From Arsukibacterium tuosuense (lineage in GTDB: Bacteria; Pseudomonadota; Gammaproteobacteria; Enterobacterales; Alteromonadaceae): a stretch of 64,000 nucleotides of DNA. The position numbers were made by a program, and so were the translations under genes. Of the stretch, positions 54,690-63,582 are shown one piece after another (the stretch's first letter is position 1; each line of letters begins with the position of its first letter). The stretch covers positions 186,001 through 250,000 of the forward strand of contig NZ_OBEB01000002.1 in NCBI RefSeq assembly GCF_900215315.1. The letters are read 5' to 3'. The notes beneath the pieces are model-generated. The model did not search any database, was not told where the DNA came from, and worked only from the letters and a program-made list of their open reading frames with translations.

Positions 54690-55295
54690 TTAAATCATTT
54701 TTTTCCGTGCGACGACCAGGCCCAGCAACACCAGACTCATTAAAAATAATGAGTTAGGTTCTGGAACCGCAGTTGGGGCTGCAACCGCAGTGATGGCTGT
54801 GGTGAAGTAGTTAAAGTTATGGTTATTAGCATCTGATGACCAAATCCATTCGGCCGCTCCACTTACGCCAGCTCGAGTGCCCCAGGGCCCGACACCATTA
54901 ACGCCTAAAAAGCTGACAGCTTGAAAATCATTCCAGCCAGTGGTACTGACTTTCCAGTCGGTTGTATTGGTCAGTAAAGATGACTGACCATTTGAAAATA
55001 GATGGCCTGCGCCCGTCAGGTCAAACTGTCCCAGAAAACCAGCTATTCCGCCCTGATCATAAGCATAGATATGGAGAAAGTAGTTCTGACCTGCGGTTAA
55101 ATTGACATCCGAAAACGTATAGGTCGACCTCCAGTTATTGCCGGATGAAATTAGTACTCCAGGGCTGAGATCATCTGTGGAAAGGTAGGCGGCGTAACCA
55201 TTGTCAACATTTAACCCACCGGATATCAGGGTAGCGGAGACCGGAGTGCTGGCAATCAGTAGCAAGGTTAAAATTAAACTTATACGTTTTAACAT
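54690..55295 (-). CDS. PEP-CTERM sorting domain protein
   Basis: 201 aa. Signal peptide (MLKRISLILTLLLIASTPVSA), a beta-rich secreted domain (GNNWRSTYTFSDVNLTAGQNYFLHIYAYDQGG), and a C-terminal PEP-CTERM tail: VPEP at about 178, a hydrophobic helix (SLFLMSLVLLGLVVA) and basic RKK. Such proteins are processed by exosortase and linked to exopolysaccharide or biofilm matrix. AGGGA lies 7 nt before the ATG. It is the only gene between the two 58-bp direct repeats. No exosortase is in the window. Confidence 0.9.
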   Translation of the reverse strand: MLKRISLILTLLLIASTPVSATLISGGLNVDNGYAAYLSTDDLSPGVLISSGNNWRSTYTFSDVNLTAGQNYFLHIYAYDQGGIAGFLGQFDLTGAGHLFSNGQSSLLTNTTDWKVSTTGWNDFQAVSFLGVNGVGPWGTRAGVSGAAEWIWSSDANNHNFNYFTTAITAVAAPTAVPEPNSLFLMSLVLLGLVVARKKMI

Positions 55296-55441
55296 TTATA
55301 TGTCCCTAAAATTGTTATGTTTAAACTTAAACGGCAAAATCGCTAGCAAGTATTGCACCATGTTGTAACTTGTTGTTTTTGTTATTTATTTTAATGCCGC
55401 CAGTTGGCTGGTGTAAAGTATATTGACAGCTTCTAATAATA

Positions 55442-55499
55442 AAGGCTCCTCCAACCGAAAAGGGCGTAATTTAAAAGATTACGCCCTTGTTGTTTTGGT
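55442..55499 (+). repeat. 58-bp direct repeat with terminator hairpin, right copy
   Basis: Stem AAGGGCGTAAT (55460-55470)/ATTACGCCCTT (55478-55488) then GTTGTTTT. Differs from 54604-54661 at six of 58 positions. The stop codon and last codons of the minus-strand gene at 55479 lie inside it. Confidence 0.88.
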
Positions 55500-55982
55500 C
55501 GCTTCTAGCCAAAGACTGAGTGTTTCTTTTTGCTGCGTACCGATCAGCAAACGCTTACCATTATGCAATAGTACTTCAAGACCCTGCTTGCCTGAAATGT
55601 TATAACACCGACGATTTTTTGCGCCGCGAATACCCCAACCTCCGTAATCGCCTATCGGGTTGTAGCTGACAACCCGGATATCTTTGATTTCTTGCCATGC
55701 ATGCTTGCGCCAGTTGTTAATAAATGGCACAAACCGTACAGTCAAACCCTGTTTATCTAACTGTAATTGTAAACTTGAGAAGTGTAGTAAAGCGCATAAG
55801 CTCAACATTAGCAGGCAGCATAAAACCAATATGCTGTGTGGTGCCGGGTTATTACCAAAAGGTTGTTGCAATATAATTTGCTGGAAGCAGACATAGAAAA
55901 AAAGCAGGGTTATAACCAGACAAAGCCAATAAATCCAGGTATAGCGAAAACTTTGTTGCTCTTTATAGGCTGCTTCAACCAT
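55479..55982 (-). CDS. Two-helix membrane protein of unknown function
   Basis: 167 aa. Two transmembrane helices (about 17-38 and 49-70) are followed by a soluble PH-like beta domain (LQLDKQGLTVRFVPF, IKDIRVVSYNPIGDYGGWGIRG, GLEVLLHNGKRLLIGTQ). The YNPIGDYGGWGIR block recurs in small uncharacterised membrane proteins. AAGGA lies 8 nt before the ATG, 4 nt after the hydrolase stop, so the two form an operon. Confidence 0.7.
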   Translation of the reverse strand: MVEAAYKEQQSFRYTWIYWLCLVITLLFFYVCFQQIILQQPFGNNPAPHSILVLCCLLMLSLCALLHFSSLQLQLDKQGLTVRFVPFINNWRKHAWQEIKDIRVVSYNPIGDYGGWGIRGAKNRRCYNISGKQGLEVLLHNGKRLLIGTQQKETLSLWLEATKTTRA

Positions 55983-55986
55983 TAAA

Positions 55987-57036
55987 TTATCCTTTCGTGT
56001 CGGCCCTTTCCGCCGCCAGCGCCTGCAACAGTGCCTGATGGAAACGCTCTGGTGCCTGAATATGCGGCGAGTGGCCTAAATCGGCAAAGCGGATTAGGTT
56101 GGCGTTGGGAATGGCTGCGGCAGCTGCCGGGCCCAGTTTGGCGTAGTTGCCTAACTTTGGCTGCAATTCTTTGGGGGCGGCATCCTTACCGATAGCGGTA
56201 TTGTCTTTGTCGCCAATCAGTAAAATCACCGGCATTTTCAGCTGCGGGAATTCGTAAATTACCGGCTGGGTAAAAATCATATCGGCGGTAAGGGCAGAAT
56301 TCCAGGCTACCTGCTCGCGGTCTTCGCCGCGGAACATACCGGCCTGCATTTGCACCCAGGGCTCAAAATCATCGCGCCATTGGCCGGCGTAATAGGTAGT
56401 ACGCTGGTAATTGCGAATGCCATCGGCAGAGGTGTTCAGTGCGCGCTGATACCACTCATCGATGGTCCTGTAAGGCACACCAACTGCTTTCCAGTCTTCC
56501 AGGCCGATAGGGTTAACCAGCACCAGGCTCGCTGTACTATCAGGGTATTGCAAGGCAAAACGGGTAGCCAGCATGCCACCCATGGAATGGCCCATTACGG
56601 TTACTTTGGCAATCTGCAACTTATCGAGCAATGCCTTGGTATTAGCGGCGAGTTGGTGAAAACTGAATTGGTAATGCTGTGGCTTGGCTGATTTACAAAA
56701 TCCAATCTGATCGGCGGCAATAACCCGATAACCTGCTTCGCTAAGTGCTTTTATGCTGGCTTGCCAGGTCGCGGCGCAGAAGTTTTTGCCGTGCATCAAG
56801 ACGATGGTTTTGCCATTAGCGGTATCGGCCGTGGCAGGCACGTCCATATAAGCCATTTCCAGCTGCTGTTGCTGGCTATTAACAGTAAAGTATTGCACCG
56901 GATAAGGATAAGCAAAACCTTCCAGCCGCGGGCCATACACAGGTTGCCCTTTCGTAACTGGCACAGCGCCGCTAACCGGCCAGGCGCTGGCAAATAGTAA
57001 GGCGGTAAAACTTAATAAAAAGATACAGTTTTTCAA
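55987..57036 (-). CDS. Exported alpha/beta hydrolase
   Basis: 349 aa. Signal peptide, then an alpha/beta-hydrolase domain. Oxyanion region VLMHGKNFCAATW, nucleophile elbow GHSMGGM (Ser), acidic residue in LLIGDKDNTA and catalytic His in DLGHSPHIQAPERF. Probably a periplasmic esterase or lipase-like enzyme; substrate unknown. TTG start at 57036 with CAGGAG six nucleotides upstream, a strong case for the non-ATG start. Confidence 0.88.
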   Translation of the reverse strand: MKNCIFLLSFTALLFASAWPVSGAVPVTKGQPVYGPRLEGFAYPYPVQYFTVNSQQQQLEMAYMDVPATADTANGKTIVLMHGKNFCAATWQASIKALSEAGYRVIAADQIGFCKSAKPQHYQFSFHQLAANTKALLDKLQIAKVTVMGHSMGGMLATRFALQYPDSTASLVLVNPIGLEDWKAVGVPYRTIDEWYQRALNTSADGIRNYQRTTYYAGQWRDDFEPWVQMQAGMFRGEDREQVAWNSALTADMIFTQPVIYEFPQLKMPVILLIGDKDNTAIGKDAAPKELQPKLGNYAKLGPAAAAAIPNANLIRFADLGHSPHIQAPERFHQALLQALAAERADTKG

Positions 57037-57289
57037 ACCAAACTCCTGTTAATTAGCTTTGTTCAGACGGCACACGGGCACACCAAGTATTTACCATAGT
57101 TCAATTTACTGACTCCTTCTGCCGGCAACGGACACAACGTCGATATTAAGCGGTGAACTGTTACTAAAAATGGCAGCATCGTCGCTTCTGTATTGCCCCA
57201 CGAGCGTCAAATTCAGGCTTGCGATATCCAAAATGAGATGCTTTAATAACGTTTTATTAATATATGTATCCATCAGGGACGACACTGCC

Positions 57290-58183
57290 ATGCCTCGACC
57301 ACACCCTTACATTGCTCGCGCTGAGCTTGATACGGCTTTTAAAGAGAATCAACATGATATTTATGTTCTGAATACCCAGGAAATGATCAAATTGTGGGAT
57401 GCAGAGCAAAGAAGTAAAGGGAAAAGCCCTCAGCAGATATCAGAAATTTTTGAGCAAATAACAGCGACACCTTTAGCAGCGCAACTTGAAGTTTATGGCA
57501 GGGAGTTTGGTGGTACAGCAATAGCAGCAAGTTCAGAAGTCCGGGTTCTTACTGCTTTGGCTATGGATATGAAGCGCTCTGGCAGTATTTTCGGAAGATA
57601 TTATGTACAAGTCAGCGGTGGCAAACAGTATATTGTATTTAAAGGCCGTGCAGGTTTACGACAGGTTTTAACTGGAACGCGCTACCTTGCCAGTAACACT
57701 AAGGTTATGAGTATGGGTGTAGGAGGTCAGGCACTTAAATCATCAGCAAAAGGTGGTTTCTTAATTTCAGTATTGTTTTCAGTAACGATTAATACTCTTA
57801 GCTGGTTATTTGCAGATGAATTTCGGTGGACAGACTGGTTGGGAACAATTAGTACCGACATTGTGAAGGCTGTGATTGCAAGTGCTGCGGGTTATGCAAT
57901 TGGTGCTATTGCAGCAACACTGACCACCATCGCTGTTGTGCCCCTTGTTCTTGGCTTAATTATGGCCGTTGGAACCGCTTGGTTGTTATTTGAAGTTGAT
58001 CAGCATTTTGGTATTACTAACGCCTTGATTAAACATTTAGAACAAAAAGAAGAAAAGTTAAAACAAGATATAGCGTCAGGTTTTTACTATGTTCTAAGTT
58101 CAACTGGTGCTGTTGTCAGGCGTCAGCTGTCACTAACTTTGCGTAGTTATTTGAATTCACTCTTACAGCCCAGGTTTCGTTAA
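57290..58183 (+). CDS. Unknown protein with a large hydrophobic hairpin, possible pore-forming effector
   Basis: 297 aa from the ATG at 57290. No signal peptide; the first 150 residues are soluble (KENQHDIYVLNTQEMIKLWDAEQ...GRYYVQVSGGKQYIVFKGRAGLRQVLTGTRYLA). Then a block of hydrophobic segments (about 170-270: GGFLISVLFSVTINTLSWLFADE, VKAVIASAAGYAIGAIAATLTTIAVVPLVLGLIMAVGTAWLLFEV) and an amphipathic tail. The architecture recalls colicin-like or secretion-system pore-forming proteins, and two tandem small membrane proteins follow, as immunity genes would. This is a guess from layout. Lower GC than its neighbours. Confidence 0.55.
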   Translation: MPRPHPYIARAELDTAFKENQHDIYVLNTQEMIKLWDAEQRSKGKSPQQISEIFEQITATPLAAQLEVYGREFGGTAIAASSEVRVLTALAMDMKRSGSIFGRYYVQVSGGKQYIVFKGRAGLRQVLTGTRYLASNTKVMSMGVGGQALKSSAKGGFLISVLFSVTINTLSWLFADEFRWTDWLGTISTDIVKAVIASAAGYAIGAIAATLTTIAVVPLVLGLIMAVGTAWLLFEVDQHFGITNALIKHLEQKEEKLKQDIASGFYYVLSSTGAVVRRQLSLTLRSYLNSLLQPRFR

Positions 58184-58788
58184 TGCAATATCGACATCAG
58201 AAAGCAAAGTTAATTGCTTCTTCGCTGCTAGCCTTTTGTTTAATGCTTACATTGAGTGTTTCAGCGGTTGTCATGTTGACAACGGGCTGGCGCCAACATG
58301 CCAACGCTATAGCGAGTGAATCCCCATTAATCATTATCAGTAGCATGCATACATATGGTCCTGGCATCATAGTGGGTGCTTTCTCGGGTGCTTTATTGTT
58401 TCTGCTGTACTTTATGTATCGTTGTGTTTTCCAAACTGAAACACCATTTTTCAAAAGAGCTGAAAAGATCCTGGCATCTTTTGCGCTAGCCGGTTTGCTG
58501 GTTATGTTTGTTGGTAGCCATATTATTACGTCACACTGGCAGAGCAAAGCAGACGCAGCAGGTTTTGCACCTTGCCCTGCGATGACGTTGTTATCTAATC
58601 GGGTGACAATGGATGTTTGGGTGAGGGATGAAGTGTTGTGTCACGACTCTGATGTGCGGCGAATTCTCAGCCGGGGAACAAAAAGTGAGATGGCTCGAGT
58701 AGAGCAACATCTGCAAGTTAAGCAAAAACAGCAACAGGCCAGGCAGCAGTTTTTAAAGCAAGAAGCACAGATTAAAGACGGTGGTTAA
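58183..58788 (+). CDS. Small membrane protein, DUF1240-like, paralogue 1
   Basis: 201 aa. Three predicted transmembrane helices (about 10-36, 53-75, 94-114) and a C-terminal domain with CPAMTLLSNRVTMDVWVRDEVLCHDSDVRRIL. The same motif occurs in the next gene, so the two are tandem paralogues. It begins on the last base of the previous stop (TAATG). DUF1240 is the family I recall for this pattern. A role as immunity protein is inferred from position. Confidence 0.65.
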   Translation: MQYRHQKAKLIASSLLAFCLMLTLSVSAVVMLTTGWRQHANAIASESPLIIISSMHTYGPGIIVGAFSGALLFLLYFMYRCVFQTETPFFKRAEKILASFALAGLLVMFVGSHIITSHWQSKADAAGFAPCPAMTLLSNRVTMDVWVRDEVLCHDSDVRRILSRGTKSEMARVEQHLQVKQKQQQARQQFLKQEAQIKDGG

Positions 58789-58863
58789 GCTATTGAATGA
58801 CTGCCGCAAATGCAACGCTGAGCCAGTATTCATGCTCGCGACTATTCAGTTCCCGGTTTTACG

Positions 58864-59490
58864 ATGATTCTCATTAGTACCAAAGCCATCGCGGCCGGTT
58901 TTGCGATGTTGTTTTTTCTCTCACTATTGCTGATTGCCATTATTATGTTTTTGGTGCCTGCATGGCTGGAGCAATTAGCTGAGTTGCAGTCAGCACGGCC
59001 GCTGATTGTTATAAGTTACTCCGGTAATCTGATGCCGGGTGTCGTGCTTAGTTTAGTGGTGTTGCTGGCATTTGTTGCATTTCAGCTTACTGTGCGCATC
59101 CGGGGCAAGGTGGCGCTGTCGCTGGTTGAGAAGGTAAACAGTTTTACTGGTAAAGCGATGGTGGCGTCGTTAGTGCTAATGTTTGCTGGCAGTTTTGTGT
59201 TAGGTAACTGGCTTGATGGCAAAGCAGAGCAAGCCGGTTATCAACCCTGTCCAATGTTTACCTTACTTTCTAACCGGGTAACTTATACCGCCTGGGTAAA
59301 AAACGAAGCCTTATGTTATGACAGTGATGTGCGCCGGATTGTTAATCGTGGCACAGTAGCTGAAGCCATTCAGGTTGAACAGCACTTGCAGCAACGGCTG
59401 AAACAGCAAGCTGCTAAACTTCGCTTTCTTGCGGAGGAAGAGGCGCTGCGCCGGGCGCGGGCAGCTAAAAACGCAGCCAATCATCATTGA
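58864..59490 (+). CDS. Small membrane protein, DUF1240-like, paralogue 2
   Basis: 208 aa. Same layout as the preceding protein: three helices, then CPMFTLLSNRVTYTAWVKNEALCYDSDVRRIVNRGT. It is clearly homologous yet diverged. 75 bp after paralogue 1 with a poor Shine-Dalgarno sequence; it may have been acquired or duplicated separately. The following 170 bp hold nothing recognisable apart from a G-run (GAGGGGGGGTAG near 59550). Confidence 0.65.
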   Translation: MILISTKAIAAGFAMLFFLSLLLIAIIMFLVPAWLEQLAELQSARPLIVISYSGNLMPGVVLSLVVLLAFVAFQLTVRIRGKVALSLVEKVNSFTGKAMVASLVLMFAGSFVLGNWLDGKAEQAGYQPCPMFTLLSNRVTYTAWVKNEALCYDSDVRRIVNRGTVAEAIQVEQHLQQRLKQQAAKLRFLAEEEALRRARAAKNAANHH

Positions 59491-59664
59491 AGCATGGCAA
59501 CTCAGGTGGAAATCAGCTGAGTTATAGCGACTAACTGATTGAAACGTTTAGAGGGGGGGTAGTTTAGTAATTCAGATTTTGCAAGGCTTGCACTGATGAA
59601 ATTGCTTAAATTTTCGGCATATGTTAGATTTGTGCAATTTTTATGGCGACACAGAGTGAGCTAA

Positions 59665-60288
59665 ATGCAACGGAATGTAATGCTTAGCGAAGAAGAACGC
59701 GGCTATTTTGCTGAGTTATTTGATGAACATATTGATATAGTGCCGTCCGCAGAAAATGATCTGCGCCATACCATTTCGGTGACTGCTGAAGTGCCCCCTG
59801 CTATTTCCTCATTACTGGGTAGGGCAAAAATGACCCTGCTGGCTGAAATCGGCAATTACAAGTTATGGTTTCCGCTGGAAATGACATTGGACGAAGCAGG
59901 TCAGTTTAACCCGGTGCTGGGTATTCCAGAAGTAGTGGAATATGTTGGCAAACAGCGAAGCTGGCGCTCAACTGAGCTGGAAGAACTGGATGTCAGCAGT
60001 GCGGCTTTTTCCGGTAAAGTGAAACTACTGTCGCTATCAAGTACCGGGATGTCATTGCAGTTCAATTGTGCCAATATTGCCGAAAAAATTAGTCATCATT
60101 CCGAGCTTACCCTGAGTTTGCCCGACGGCCAGCTGTTGCATCTGGATATGCAGCCAGTCAGACAGCAAGACACCGTGCTGGCTGCACGTATCACCACTAC
60201 CAGCAGCAACCGTGAAGCGCTGCGCCGCTTTTTGTTTCAACGCCACCGGCAACGGCATCCCACTTTATATCAGAACCTGAAAAACTGA
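59665..60288 (+). CDS. PilZ-like domain protein
   Basis: 207 aa, soluble. The C-terminal half (about 100-200) looks like a PilZ barrel (RSWRSTELEELDVSSAAFSGKVKLLSLSSTGMSLQF), but the usual (D/N)xSxxG signature is present only as LSSTGMSL and the RxxxR stretch is imperfect, so c-di-GMP binding is uncertain. N-terminal half unknown. GAGTGAGC precedes the first ATG; a second ATG five codons later is also possible. Confidence 0.55.
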   Translation: MQRNVMLSEEERGYFAELFDEHIDIVPSAENDLRHTISVTAEVPPAISSLLGRAKMTLLAEIGNYKLWFPLEMTLDEAGQFNPVLGIPEVVEYVGKQRSWRSTELEELDVSSAAFSGKVKLLSLSSTGMSLQFNCANIAEKISHHSELTLSLPDGQLLHLDMQPVRQQDTVLAARITTTSSNREALRRFLFQRHRQRHPTLYQNLKN

Positions 60289-60381
60289 ATAGCGGCTTAT
60301 CCTGTTTGAGTCGCTATCTGCTTGAACCGACAGCACTGCCATGTTACATAACGGCTACTTTAACTAATATGTGTTTTTATC

Positions 60382-60894
60382 ATGTGGACTATTGCTGTTG
60401 CCTCGGCCAATCCGGCCAAAATTAATGCGGTTAAGCTGTGCTTTCAAACCAATTTTGCTGAGCAGGCCATTACGGTAAGCGGGTTTGCGGTGCCGTCCGG
60501 TGTGGCGGAGCAACCGCTAAGCAGTGTTGAAACCCTGCTTGGCGCGCAGAATCGCTTACAGGCGCTGAAACAGCAAACTGATGCGGATTATTACGTGGCA
60601 ATTGAAGCAGGCCTGGATAACGATATGACCTTTGCCTGGATGCTGATTGAGCATAATGGCAAATTGGGCAAAGCCCGTTCGGCCAGTCTGATGCTGCCGC
60701 CAGCGGCGTTGCAGCTATTGGCTGAAGGCGAGCAGCTGGGCGATGCGATGGACCAGTTGTTTGGCACCAGCAATATCAAGCAAGCCGGTGGTGCTATTGG
60801 TTTATTGACCCACAACCAGTTAAGCCGGGCCAGCGTGTATCAGCAGGCGCTGACTCTGGCGCTGATCCCGTTTTTAAACCCGGAACGGTTTTAA
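60382..60894 (+). CDS. yjjX: Inosine/xanthosine triphosphatase
   Basis: 170 aa. YjjX/NTPase family (DUF84): SANPAKINAVKLCF at the start, EQPLSSVETLLGAQNRL and DYYVAIEAGLDND in the middle. Hydrolyses non-canonical ITP and XTP to limit their incorporation. The upstream Shine-Dalgarno is weak, but the start agrees with the family. Confidence 0.92.
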   Translation: MWTIAVASANPAKINAVKLCFQTNFAEQAITVSGFAVPSGVAEQPLSSVETLLGAQNRLQALKQQTDADYYVAIEAGLDNDMTFAWMLIEHNGKLGKARSASLMLPPAALQLLAEGEQLGDAMDQLFGTSNIKQAGGAIGLLTHNQLSRASVYQQALTLALIPFLNPERF

Positions 60895-60926
60895 TTTTCC
60901 GCGGGAGCTGGATGTAAGTATGAGCT

Positions 60927-61799
60927 TTAGCTGATATCAGAGCTTGCTGCCGGTTGCGGGTTACTTAACCTGCGTTTTTCCAGATAAGCATACAGTTGTT
61001 CAGTAAAAAAGCCGTGCATTAAAAAGCGCTGGCCTAAATTCCAGGGCCCGACTAAATAATGCGGGTACTTGTTAAAAGCCATTTCACGCAGACTGCTGTC
61101 ACCTACCAGATCACCAATCCGGATAGCAATAGACTGATCCAGGTTAAAACCATTAATCGCATCACGGTATTGCTCGCGGGTCAGCAACAAACAGAATAAA
61201 CACATAAACAGCGCGTGGGCACTTTCAAAATCCAGCCACTGGGTTCGTTTTTCAGGTAGCTGAAACTCGTCCATGTTAATACTTTGCCAGTGTTGCCAGT
61301 TAAGCTCGTTAGCTTTTAATGGCTGCGCCGGGTGATGCCAGCTGCCCAGCTCGCTGAATAACCGGAACAGCTCCTGATCATGCTCAACAAAACTGGCCTG
61401 CTGCATATCGGCAATGCTTTTCGGATAAAGCTGTACAGGGCTGAACTCACTACCCGGGCTATTGGCTGCCAGAAAATTCAGCACATTTGATTCGGTGGCA
61501 TAGTGACGCAGGATCAGTAAGTTGGCTTCCCGGCTGACAAAGTGGGTACAGAACCAGCAAATTAGTTTTTGAAGCGCGCTATGCGCACTGAATTGCGGAA
61601 ACGGCAGCCGTTTAAAAAACCAGATAAGGTGCAGCAAAATGGCAAAGATAAACTGCAGTAGTGGCCGCACGCCCCAACGCAGCGGGTTTTGCAAATCCTT
61701 TAACCATAAATCCAGCGCTGCCTGTTCAATTGGCAGCGAATTATCATTGGCAATAGCTTTTAAATAGGCGCTGGGCTCGGATTTTCTGCTAGTACTCAT
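60927..61799 (-). CDS. Unknown protein, last gene of the KASIII/diiron cluster
   Basis: 290 aa from the ATG at 61799 (GAGG 6 nt upstream). One or two hydrophobic segments near the N-terminus (RPLLQFIFAILLHLIWFF, about 45-63) suggest membrane association. Otherwise helical, with NLLILRHYATESNVLNFLAAN and an end typical of a folded domain (YLVGPWNLGQRFLMHGFF). It may correspond to an uncharacterised DUF found beside the same enzymes elsewhere. It overlaps the diiron gene by 11 bp, so it belongs to that operon. Confidence 0.65.
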   Translation of the reverse strand: MSTSRKSEPSAYLKAIANDNSLPIEQAALDLWLKDLQNPLRWGVRPLLQFIFAILLHLIWFFKRLPFPQFSAHSALQKLICWFCTHFVSREANLLILRHYATESNVLNFLAANSPGSEFSPVQLYPKSIADMQQASFVEHDQELFRLFSELGSWHHPAQPLKANELNWQHWQSINMDEFQLPEKRTQWLDFESAHALFMCLFCLLLTREQYRDAINGFNLDQSIAIRIGDLVGDSSLREMAFNKYPHYLVGPWNLGQRFLMHGFFTEQLYAYLEKRRLSNPQPAASSDIS

Positions 61800-62475
61800 T
61801 ATCAACCTCTTCCAGTTGCAGGCAATACAGTCTGGCCGTTACCCGGGCCGTGCGCACTATGGCATCAAGCTGAGCCGGGCTCTGACAGAGCCGGTCAAGC
61901 AGCTGATACAGCTTTTGCAGATGGTCATCATCATTGGCGCCGTGATAACGCATAAAGCGGCTGTAGCTTCCATCGCCGTCGGTGGTTTTGTCTATTTGCG
62001 CCGCCCAGTCACTGGCCATTTTCTGACCCAGGCCTTCGATAATCCACATCGCGCCAACCAAATCGACCGGATTGCTCTGGCTGGCCCGGTACATTAAAAA
62101 ACCATGCAATGCTTCAGTGCCAATATTACGCGGCGCGCTCTGAATATCCGCCAGGCTGCCACCGGCGGCAACATAGTCTTGTTCCAGCATTTCGTAGTCA
62201 CGGTGCTCTTCCCGGGCGTGGCCGATAATGACCGAGCGCACGTCGCTGTAGTCACGGTCGAAACTCGAGGCGCAGCGGCTGATCCAGCGTGAGCCTTCTA
62301 TCACCTGCTGGCGCCAGTTCAGCAGTAACTGACAATAATCCGCCTTACTGAACTGGCCCCGCTCTAACCGCTGCAGCAAAGGCACCCGGCCAAGCTGACG
62401 CTCAAATTCAAACCAGACCCGCATCAGCGCCTGTAAACACTGCTGGCCCTGCGGGCTTAATACTTGTTCTGTCAT
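61789..62475 (-). CDS. Haem-oxygenase-like diiron enzyme (HDO superfamily)
   Basis: 228 aa, all-helical. Candidate iron ligands in the order used by HDO enzymes: E60 (VIEGSRW), H86/E90 (GHAREEHRDYE), E147 (WIIEGLGQKMASDW), H178 and a D182-H185 pair (YHGANDDDH). Relatives such as UndA, BesC and SznF activate O2 to cleave or oxidise fatty acids and amino acids. The immediate neighbours are a KASIII-like synthase and a membrane protein, so a fatty-acyl substrate is plausible. The start abuts the KASIII stop, with GGAGG upstream. Confidence 0.75.
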   Translation of the reverse strand: MTEQVLSPQGQQCLQALMRVWFEFERQLGRVPLLQRLERGQFSKADYCQLLLNWRQQVIEGSRWISRCASSFDRDYSDVRSVIIGHAREEHRDYEMLEQDYVAAGGSLADIQSAPRNIGTEALHGFLMYRASQSNPVDLVGAMWIIEGLGQKMASDWAAQIDKTTDGDGSYSRFMRYHGANDDDHLQKLYQLLDRLCQSPAQLDAIVRTARVTARLYCLQLEEVDNEY

Positions 62476-63582
62476 TCAGGCCTCCACTACAGTCAGTTGC
62501 ATATAGGCATTATTAAAGCGGCCACTTTCTGGCACCATGCATAAAATGGTGGCACCGTTTTGATAGTGTTGGCTGCGCCGGAATTCGTCCAGCATAATAA
62601 AAATTGAGGCACAGCCGGTATTGCCGCGGCTATACAGATTGCTGTACCACTTGTGTTCGGCGATCCCCACGCCGGCGCGCTGCATCATGTCGAAAATTTT
62701 GCCGCGAAAATAATGCGACGAATAATGACAGAGTACATGGTCGACTTTGTCTGGCTGCACCCGGCCTTCGCTGATTAACCGCAAATAGCCATCAACCCCC
62801 AGTTTAACGATATTTTCCAGTAGCCGCACATCCTGGCGAATAAGCAGGGCACCGGCGGCTTCAGCTTCGGCATAGGTGGCATAATCCTGCCAGCTGCGGT
62901 TTTGCGGGTTGTCGCCCGGGTAGCCGACACTCATACACACCGGGTAGGCATCAGCATGGGAAAAGCTACGGATCCAGTCAATCCGGAAACAGCGGCCGCG
63001 CGGCTGGGTTTCCAGTAGTAGCGCGCCGGCACCGTCTGATAACATCCAGCGTAAAAATTCAGCATTAAAATCCAGCTCACTACCGGCCGCCTCATAGCGG
63101 CTGGCTTTAAACAGCCGTGAGGTTAACTCACTTGCCACTACCAATGCATTGGGTTGCTCACCGGCTAATAGATTGGTAAAGGCGGCTTTTAACGCCATCA
63201 TGCTGCTGGAGCAAATACCGTGGCTGCTATGCAGTTCAATATCGCTCAGGCCAAGTTCAGCCTGCAACATCGAGCCAAAGCCGGGTAACACAATATCGCC
63301 CTGGCTGGTGGCCGCACTAAGCATCTTAATCTGTCGTTTGCCCAGAAAGCTGTTACTTAAGCAGTGTTCGGCCGCGTTCGCAGCCATGCCGGCATTAGAA
63401 ATGGTGGTGTTATGGTTGGCATCGATAGCGTAATGGCGGGTTTTAATGCCATTTGATTGCAAAATCCGTCGCTTTAAACGGCTTGGTTTGCCATGGACTA
63501 ACCCTAACAACGGTTCGATCTGTTCATTATCAATGGGTGGCCCCGGTAAAAAGTGGCCACTACTGGTAATAAACACCGTCAT
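62476..63582 (-). CDS. Beta-ketoacyl-ACP synthase III-like enzyme
   Basis: 368 aa from the ATG at 63582 (AGGT 7 nt upstream). Thiolase fold with the full FabH triad: Cys124 in GICSSSMMA, His in VLCHYSSHYF, Asn in YSRGNTGCAS. It is longer than housekeeping FabH (about 317 aa), has an unusual N-terminal region (RLKRRILQSNGIKTRHYAID) and is not next to fatty-acid genes such as fabD/G/acpP, so a specialised condensing role is likely. Start overlaps the upstream membrane gene by 4 bp (ATGA). Confidence 0.87.
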   Translation of the reverse strand: MTVFITSSGHFLPGPPIDNEQIEPLLGLVHGKPSRLKRRILQSNGIKTRHYAIDANHNTTISNAGMAANAAEHCLSNSFLGKRQIKMLSAATSQGDIVLPGFGSMLQAELGLSDIELHSSHGICSSSMMALKAAFTNLLAGEQPNALVVASELTSRLFKASRYEAAGSELDFNAEFLRWMLSDGAGALLLETQPRGRCFRIDWIRSFSHADAYPVCMSVGYPGDNPQNRSWQDYATYAEAEAAGALLIRQDVRLLENIVKLGVDGYLRLISEGRVQPDKVDHVLCHYSSHYFRGKIFDMMQRAGVGIAEHKWYSNLYSRGNTGCASIFIMLDEFRRSQHYQNGATILCMVPESGRFNNAYMQLTVVEA

